A stretch of DNA of 64,000 nt from CAXTKD01 sp964244885. Its GTDB lineage: Bacteria; Pseudomonadota; Alphaproteobacteria; Sphingomonadales; Sphingomonadaceae. How positions within the stretch are numbered: the first letter of the stretch is position 1; every line of letters starts with the position of its first letter. A program made the position numbers and the translations under genes. The DNA lies in contig CAXTKD010000002.1 in the NCBI GenBank assembly GCA_964244885.1, positions 186,001 through 250,000 of the forward strand. The letters run 5' to 3'. This document shows positions 59,594 through 64,000 of this stretch, piece by piece. The notes under the pieces were generated by a model. The model was not told where the DNA came from, did no database searches, and worked only from the letters and a program-made list of their open reading frames with translations.

Positions 59594-60145
59594 ATGACCC
59601 GCTTCGCACTCGCCCTTCTCGCCACCGCCGCGATCGCCGCGCCGGCCGTCGCCACCACCATCGATTTCGATGAGCTCACCTCGGGCATCGCCGGCAACCA
59701 CTATCAAGCGCTGGGCGTCACCTTCAACAATAACTTCGCGCTCTACGCCAACACCAACACGCCCGGGCAGACCAACCCGAACATGGTTTACAACAGCGAC
59801 GATTTCGGCGGCAGCATCACCGGCCAGTTCGTCGGCGCCTATCTGGGCGGCGTCAACTTCCTCTCGGTGCTCGCCGGCGACCAATGCTGCGACCTCGATT
59901 CGGTGACGCTCAACGGCTACGACGCCTCCAACAACCTGGTCGGCACCGCGTCGTTCAGTAACGTCTCGGCGCAGACGCTCAGCATCTCGGGCCCGGGCAT
60001 CACCCACTTCGAGATCCTGCAAAGCGGCCTGATCGCCATCGACAACTTCACCTTCACCGCCGACGAGCAGGTTCCCGAGCCCGCGATGCTCGGCCTGTTC
60101 GGCCTCGGCGCCCTCGGCCTCGGCCTGTCGCGCCGCCGCAAGTAA
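59594..60145 (+). CDS. PEP-CTERM sorted exported protein 4
   Basis: A 183-residue protein, signal MTRFALALLATAAIAAPAVA, C-terminal VPEPAMLGLFGLGALGLGLS plus RRRK. The start of the mature part (TTIDFDELTSGIAGNHYQAL) resembles protein 1, and GDQCCDLDSVTLNGYD shares the vicinal Cys pair. It faces the portal gene. Confidence 0.9.
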   Translation: MTRFALALLATAAIAAPAVATTIDFDELTSGIAGNHYQALGVTFNNNFALYANTNTPGQTNPNMVYNSDDFGGSITGQFVGAYLGGVNFLSVLAGDQCCDLDSVTLNGYDASNNLVGTASFSNVSAQTLSISGPGITHFEILQSGLIAIDNFTFTADEQVPEPAMLGLFGLGALGLGLSRRRK

Positions 60146-60161
60146 GACGCTATCGTCACGC

Positions 60162-60193
60162 AAGGGCCGGCGCGAGCGATCGCGCCGGCCCTT
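60162..60193. terminator. terminator between PEP-CTERM gene 4 and portal
   Basis: AAGGGCCGGCGCGA-GCGA-TCGCGCCGGCCCTT is a perfect 14-bp stem between convergent genes; it ends in TTCGCTGG. Confidence 0.85.
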
Positions 60194-60199
60194 CGCTGG

Positions 60200-61309
60200 T
60201 CAGAACCCCACCATCGCCCGCTTCTCGTCGCGCTCCAGGAAATCCGCCGCGTTCACCTGCGCCCACAGCTTCTCGCGGTCGCTCGCCAGCGCCGGCACCC
60301 GGTCGAGGTCGGCCGCGATCGTCAGCTCCGGCCACCAGCTCCTCAGATACCCCTCGATCCCGCCGCAAATCTTGCCCAGCAGCGGCAGCACCGTCAGCCG
60401 CCACAGCGCGACGTTCGCCTCGCGGTAATTGGCGTAGGTCGCGTCGCCCGGCATCCCGAGCAGCATCGGCGGCACGCCGAAGGCCAGCGCGATCTCGCGC
60501 GCCGCCGCCTCCCGCGCGCCCTTGAAGTCCATCTCCGCCGGGGTCAGCGACAGCGCCTGCCACTTCAGCCCGCCCTCCAGCAGCAGCGGCCGCCCGGCGT
60601 TGGCGCTCCCCGAGAACAGCGCGTCCATCTCGCCTCGCAGCCGCTCGAACTGCTCGCCCGACAGCGTCCCGTCGCCAAGGTCGTAGGTCAGCGCGCCCGA
60701 CGGCCGCGCCGCGTTGTCGAGCAGCGCCTTGTTCCACCGGGCCGACGCATTGTGCACCGCCACCGCCGCCGCGCACGCCCCGAGGCACCCCAGCCCGTAG
60801 TGATCGTCCAACGGATGGAAGGCCTTCAGGTGGAGCAGCCCGCCGCGCCCGTCCGCCCCGTCAACGGGCCAGCGCGACACACTCGCCCCGGCGCGATGGA
60901 CGTGGCACCTCGGCCAGCCGTCCGCGTCCGCCTCCACCGTCACCCGCTCGGGCCGCAGCGCATACAGCGCCGCCGGCTTCCCATCGCCGCCTCGCGCCAC
61001 CTCGACGAAGGCGTTGCCGTGCAGCAGCAGGTGGCAGGCGATGGTCTCGACCAGCTCGGCCCCCGTCTGCCCCGCGCTCGGCCGCGCCAGCAGCCCCGCC
61101 GCCGCCGGCACGCTCACGTCGAGCACCGCCGACCCGGCGCTCTCCGCCACCAGCCGCACCGCCCGCTGCGCCACCGGATTGCCGAGGAACGCCTCGCGCA
61201 CCTGCGCCTCGTAGGAGCGCGGCCAGTCCCCCGCCGCCGCCCCGGCGAACCCCGCCGGCCAGCGCGCCAGCGGCGCCCGCGACTTCCTCCCGAACCATGA
61301 AAAGCCCAT
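60200..61309 (-). CDS. GTA portal protein (g3-like, HK97 family)
   Basis: A 369-residue HK97-type portal: PVAQRAVRLVAESAGSAVLD, LLLHGNAFVEVARGGDGKP, RWNKALLDNAARPSGALTYD, GVPPMLLGMPGDATYANYRE and the C-terminal LWAQVNAADFLERDEKRAM are all typical. It forms the ring through which DNA enters the head. In canonical GTAs it adjoins terminase and protease; here it is flanked on both sides by PEP-CTERM genes on the other strand. Confidence 0.93.
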   Translation of the reverse strand: MGFSWFGRKSRAPLARWPAGFAGAAAGDWPRSYEAQVREAFLGNPVAQRAVRLVAESAGSAVLDVSVPAAAGLLARPSAGQTGAELVETIACHLLLHGNAFVEVARGGDGKPAALYALRPERVTVEADADGWPRCHVHRAGASVSRWPVDGADGRGGLLHLKAFHPLDDHYGLGCLGACAAAVAVHNASARWNKALLDNAARPSGALTYDLGDGTLSGEQFERLRGEMDALFSGSANAGRPLLLEGGLKWQALSLTPAEMDFKGAREAAAREIALAFGVPPMLLGMPGDATYANYREANVALWRLTVLPLLGKICGGIEGYLRSWWPELTIAADLDRVPALASDREKLWAQVNAADFLERDEKRAMVGF

Positions 61310-61326
61310 CGTCGCCCTCGCTTCAA

Positions 61327-61345
61327 GAGTCGGAAATTCTTACAG
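61327..61345 (+). promoter_or_regulatory. upstream activator site 4
   Basis: GAGTCGGAAATTCTTACAG; 83 bp before the -24 GG at 61410. It is 18 bp from the portal start on the other strand. Confidence 0.8.
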
Positions 61346-61407
61346 ATTTCACACTTCGCTTCACGGCCGTCACCCGGGAAACGGCGCTTTTCCGCCATTT
61401 TGCGCGC

Positions 61408-61424
61408 TTGGCACGGTTGATGCT
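61408..61424 (+). promoter_or_regulatory. sigma-54 promoter 4
   Basis: TTGGCACGGTTGATGCT has GG (61410-61411) and GC (61422-61423) with 10 bp between, 33 bp before the fifth PEP-CTERM gene. Confidence 0.85.
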
Positions 61425-61456
61425 TATTATCGCTCAACTGTTCCAGGAGAGACCCG

Positions 61457-62104
61457 ATGCGTAACCTGCTGATCGCCGCCGCCGCCCTCGCCCTCTCCAC
61501 CGGCGCCACCGCCTCGGTGATCTCGGAGACCGAGAACAACGACACCAGCGCCACCGCGAACCTTGTCGACGGCTATTTCGACCTGAGCTACAGCGATGAC
61601 ATCGGCGACACTTCGTCCAACACCTCGCTCGTCATCCCGCACGTCACGATCAACGCCTATGCCGAGCAGGGCGGTCACGACACCTTCAGCTTCACCGTCA
61701 CCCAGGCCGGCAGCCGCGGCATCTTCGACATCGATTATGCGCTCGATTACCCCAACAACTTCCAGGGCTTCGACGCCAATCTGACGATCTTCGACGCCGA
61801 CGGCGCGCAGGTCGCCTTCAACGACGACAACAGCACCGGCTACGGCCAGGGCGGCTCGAACTACGGCTACGATTCGTACATCGAGTACATCTTCACCGCG
61901 CCGGGCGTTTACACCGTCATGGTCGGCAGCTGCTGCAGCAACCAGCCGTTCAACCAATATTCCAACGGCAACGGCAGCGCCGAGTTCAACTACCAGCTCC
62001 AGATTTCGCTCGAGAATCCGGCGGACGTGCCCGAGCCCGCGATGCTCGGCCTCTTCGGCCTCGGCGCCATCGGCCTCGGCCTCTCGCGCCGCCGCAAGGC
62101 GTAA
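61457..62104 (+). CDS. PEP-CTERM sorted exported protein 5 (pre-peptidase C-like)
   Basis: A 215-residue protein with signal MRNLLIAAAALALSTGATAS and C-terminal VPEPAMLGLFGLGAIGLGLS plus RRRKA. The mature part starts SETENNDTSATANLVDGYFD and contains GGHDTFSFTVTQAGSRGIFD and FDANLTIFDADGAQVAFND, the DVUA0089/pre-peptidase C-terminal pattern of a calcium-binding beta-sandwich. Vicinal Cys (GSCCSNQPFNQ) are present. It lies between portal and large terminase. Confidence 0.9.
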   Translation: MRNLLIAAAALALSTGATASVISETENNDTSATANLVDGYFDLSYSDDIGDTSSNTSLVIPHVTINAYAEQGGHDTFSFTVTQAGSRGIFDIDYALDYPNNFQGFDANLTIFDADGAQVAFNDDNSTGYGQGGSNYGYDSYIEYIFTAPGVYTVMVGSCCSNQPFNQYSNGNGSAEFNYQLQISLENPADVPEPAMLGLFGLGAIGLGLSRRRKA

Positions 62105-62126
62105 CGCCTCAAACCCTTCGTCACGC

Positions 62127-62160
62127 AAAAGGGCCGGTGCAGCGATGCGCCGGCCCTTTT
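62127..62160 (+). terminator. Rho-independent terminator after PEP-CTERM gene 5
   Basis: AAAAGGGCCGGTGCA-GCGA-TGCGCCGGCCCTTTT forms a 15-bp stem with one mismatch, followed by CGTTT. Confidence 0.85.
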
Positions 62161-62180
62161 CGTTTGGGCGCCGCCCTTAA

Positions 62181-62280
62181 AAGCCCCTCCCCTTCAGGGG
62201 AGGGGTTGGGGTGGGGCCTCTCCACAAGCTCAGAGCCCGGCCCAAACGCCCCACCCCCAGCCCTCCCCTGAAGGGGAGGG
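62181..62280. repeat. palindromic repeat, family A
   Basis: AAGCCCCTCCCCTTCAGGGG faces CCAGCCCTCCCCTGAAGGGG in inverted arrangement, between the terminase stop and PEP-CTERM gene 5. The spacer has CAAGCTCAGA, the same flank as in other copies. Confidence 0.88.
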
Positions 62281-62288
62281 AGCCGCGC

Positions 62289-63677
62289 CTACAGAACCCT
62301 GATCCCCACCCTCTTCTCCCCCGCCCCCAGCATCAGCTCGGTCAGCGCCCACACCAGCGCGTCCGCCCGGTCGGGCGAGCGCCCCGGCCCCTCGTAGCCG
62401 CCGCCCGTCACCAGCCCGCACATCTCGTCCTCCAGCGCGGGAAAGCCGCCGCAATGCCGCACCCGGCCCGCCGCGTAGAGCGCCGCCACCGGCTCGGCCC
62501 GCGCGCTCTTGCCCCGGCTGGCGCGCACCAGCTTGACCGGCATCGCCAGCCCGGCGCCGGCAAGCACGCTCGCCACCATGTCGCCGCCGTTGTTCGCCTC
62601 CGCCACCACCCGATCCGCGCCATAGGCCTCCGCCGCGCCATGCACCGCCGCCGCCCATTGCGCCGGCGCCGCCTTCTCGACGCTCAGGTCGGCGAGCACA
62701 TACCCCCGCCCGTCCGCCCCCAGCCCCGCCACCACGATCCCGCACGCATCCCCATGCGAAGACGCCGGCGGATCGACCGCAACGACGATGCGGCGGAGCG
62801 AGGTGCCCGGCTCGGACCCCTCCCCCCAACCCTCCCCCTTCCGGGGGGAGGGCGACTCGCCATCGGCGAGCGGGGAGAGGGGACCGCCTTTCACCCGGCA
62901 AGCCTCAAGCATCGCCCGCGTCCACAGCGCCCCCTCGACATCCTCGATCAGCGCCCCGTCCAGCTCCTGCCGCCCGAAGCGCGTGCCGCCATAGGCCTCG
63001 GTCAGCGCCGCGACGAAGCCCGGCGCGAGATTCGCCGCATTGTCCGCCGTCGCCCCCAAACTCTTCGCCACCGCCGCGTCCGCGACCAGCGCCTTGACCA
63101 GACTCACCGGCCGCGGCGTCGTCGTCAGCACCGCCCGCGGCCGGCTCCCCAGCCGCAGCCCCATCCGCAGGTTCATCCACGCCTCGGCGCCATGCGCCCA
63201 CTTCGCGATCTCGTCGCCCCACGCATGGCTATGCTGCCCGCCGCGCAGCGAGTCCGGGTCGTCCGCCGAATAGAGCCGCGCCTCCGCGCCGCTCTTCCAC
63301 CGCACCAGCCGCTTGCTCGGCTCATAGTCGGGCCGTCCGTCGGGCTCGCACACCGCCAGCACGCCCGACACGCCCTCGACCATCACCGCCCGCGCCTCGT
63401 GCAGCGTCGCGCCGACCAGCGCGATCCGCGCCGCCGGGTCGGCCGCCATCATCCGAACCCACTCCGCCCCGCTCCGGGTCTTGCCGAACCCGCGCCCCGC
63501 CATAACCAGCCAGGTTCCCCATGCCTCGTCATCGGGCCAAAGTTGCTCGGGACGCCCGCGCCACCACCAGCGCGTTCGGTAGCGCGGGTCCTTTGCGATC
63601 TCCGCGTCGACTTCGGCCTTGCGTTCGGGCTGCAGCGCGCCATCGGCATGGAGATCGGCGAGCGACCGGCCGCTCAT
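62289..63677 (-). CDS. GTA large terminase (g2-like) with in-frame repeat
   Basis: A 462-residue terminase. The ATPase domain has Walker A VMAGRGFGKTRSGAEW (about residues 58-73) and Walker B HAWGDEIAKW (about 151-160). The nuclease domain starts at VVAVDPPASSHGDACGIVVA, with an Asp-rich metal site and VVAEANNGGD. Between the two domains, residues about 265-286 (GPLSPLADGESPSPRKGE, GWGEG) are translated from a family B palindrome at 62822-62882. The rest of the domain is intact. Its start is 4 bp inside the small terminase end. Confidence 0.93.
   Translation of the reverse strand: MSGRSLADLHADGALQPERKAEVDAEIAKDPRYRTRWWWRGRPEQLWPDDEAWGTWLVMAGRGFGKTRSGAEWVRMMAADPAARIALVGATLHEARAVMVEGVSGVLAVCEPDGRPDYEPSKRLVRWKSGAEARLYSADDPDSLRGGQHSHAWGDEIAKWAHGAEAWMNLRMGLRLGSRPRAVLTTTPRPVSLVKALVADAAVAKSLGATADNAANLAPGFVAALTEAYGGTRFGRQELDGALIEDVEGALWTRAMLEACRVKGGPLSPLADGESPSPRKGEGWGEGSEPGTSLRRIVVAVDPPASSHGDACGIVVAGLGADGRGYVLADLSVEKAAPAQWAAAVHGAAEAYGADRVVAEANNGGDMVASVLAGAGLAMPVKLVRASRGKSARAEPVAALYAAGRVRHCGGFPALEDEMCGLVTGGGYEGPGRSPDRADALVWALTELMLGAGEKRVGIRVL
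62822..62882. repeat. palindromic repeat, family B, inside the large terminase
   Basis: CCCTCCCCCTTCCGGGGGGA then GACTCGCCATCGGCGAGCGG; two nested dyads, in frame with the terminase and 22 codons long. Confidence 0.88.
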
Positions 63678-64000
63678 CCGGACCCGCGCAGGATGCGCGC
63701 GACGTTGGCCGCGATCGCCGCTTCGTCGGGGGCTTTGCGCGGCGGCTTTGCCTTCCTCAGGTCGGCGACTCGGCGATGGAGCGTCGGCCGGTAGCGCCCG
63801 AGGATCATCATCGCCAGCCCGTTCGAATAGCTGTGGATCGTCTTGACCTTGTCACCGCACCTCTCGGTGCGCGTGCTGCCGTTCCGCACCCGGTCGAGCA
63901 GCATCGCGTAGAGATCGTCGACCGTCTGCTCCAGCGCCTCCGCCCACTGCGCCGCGAATCGCGGGTCGCGGTCGCGAAGCAGATAGGCGCCCGAGCGGTC
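63674..64000 (-). CDS. GTA small terminase-like protein (g1-like), truncated by window end
   Basis: The frame is open to the right edge of the window, so the N-terminus is missing. The visible 108 residues include DRSGAYLLRDRDPRFAAQWA, ALEQTVDDLYAMLLDRVRNG and LAMMILGRYRPTLHRRVADL, consistent with the small DNA-recognition subunit g1 of GTAs. Its stop overlaps the large terminase start by 4 bp. The DNA-binding N-terminal domain cannot be judged. Confidence 0.72.
   Translation of the reverse strand, partial: DRSGAYLLRDRDPRFAAQWAEALEQTVDDLYAMLLDRVRNGSTRTERCGDKVKTIHSYSNGLAMMILGRYRPTLHRRVADLRKAKPPRKAPDEAAIAANVARILRGSG

Noticed and set aside
43242..63677. Interpretation as an ordinary complete prophage
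   Set aside because: No integrase, repressor, replication or lysis genes seen; gene order and short tape measure match a GTA. The window edge hides what lies upstream of the small terminase, so this is not absolute.

Overview
The window is GC-rich alphaproteobacterial chromosome, most likely from the order Sphingomonadales. Supporting this are a phaR/phaA polyhydroxyalkanoate locus, plsY-dprA-topA-rnr and yfgM-bamB-der gene strings, TonB receptor/MFS/TetR uptake loci, a Rhodobacter-type gene transfer agent (GTA) cluster, and PEP-CTERM sorted proteins. No genus can be fixed from the sequence alone, and I saw no rRNA, tRNA or CRISPR array.

Positions 1-9.8 kb: a truncated response regulator, phaR with a divergent PhaC-like hydrolase and phaA (PHA metabolism), an SDR gene overlapping a CoxL-type molybdopterin subunit, an EamA exporter, a threonine aldolase, a Phd/VapC toxin-antitoxin pair and a TMEM175-like channel. 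Positions 9.8-15.6 kb: maiA and fahA (end of tyrosine catabolism), then der, bamB and a YfgM-like gene (envelope and ribosome biogenesis). Positions 15.6-20.4 kb: an MFS transporter and TonB receptor divergent from a TetR regulator, with the decayed remains of a second MFS/TonB pair behind the regulator. Positions 20.6-29 kb: rpmG, a DUF1801 gene, rnr, an AbrB-Doc toxin-antitoxin module, topA, dprA and plsY. Positions 29-43.1 kb: ordinary metabolic and envelope genes, including an MFS-SDR-GMC oxidoreductase operon, lipB, a Thr-rich lipoprotein and an OmpA-like porin.

Positions 43.2 kb to the right edge hold a nearly complete GTA structural cluster on the minus strand. It runs from small terminase (cut by the window edge) through large terminase, portal, DUF6127 protein, protease, capsid, connector, stopper, tail terminator, tail tube, chaperones, tape measure, distal tail, hub, peptidase and baseplate protein. 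Two things make it unusual. First, five PEP-CTERM exported-protein genes on the opposite strand lie inside the head module. Four of them have a sigma-54 (-24/-12) promoter and a conserved upstream dyad placed exactly 83 bp from the -24 GG. Second, a four-gene fibre-like cassette sits between capsid and connector.

At least four families of short G/C-rich palindromic repeats are scattered through the window. Most copies are intergenic, but several are inside or at the edge of genes and are translated: in the MFS transporter, the large terminase, the capsid N-terminus, the protease C-terminus and the N-terminus of a tail chaperone. These in-frame palindromes and the sigma-54-controlled PEP-CTERM island inside a GTA are the most novel signals here.
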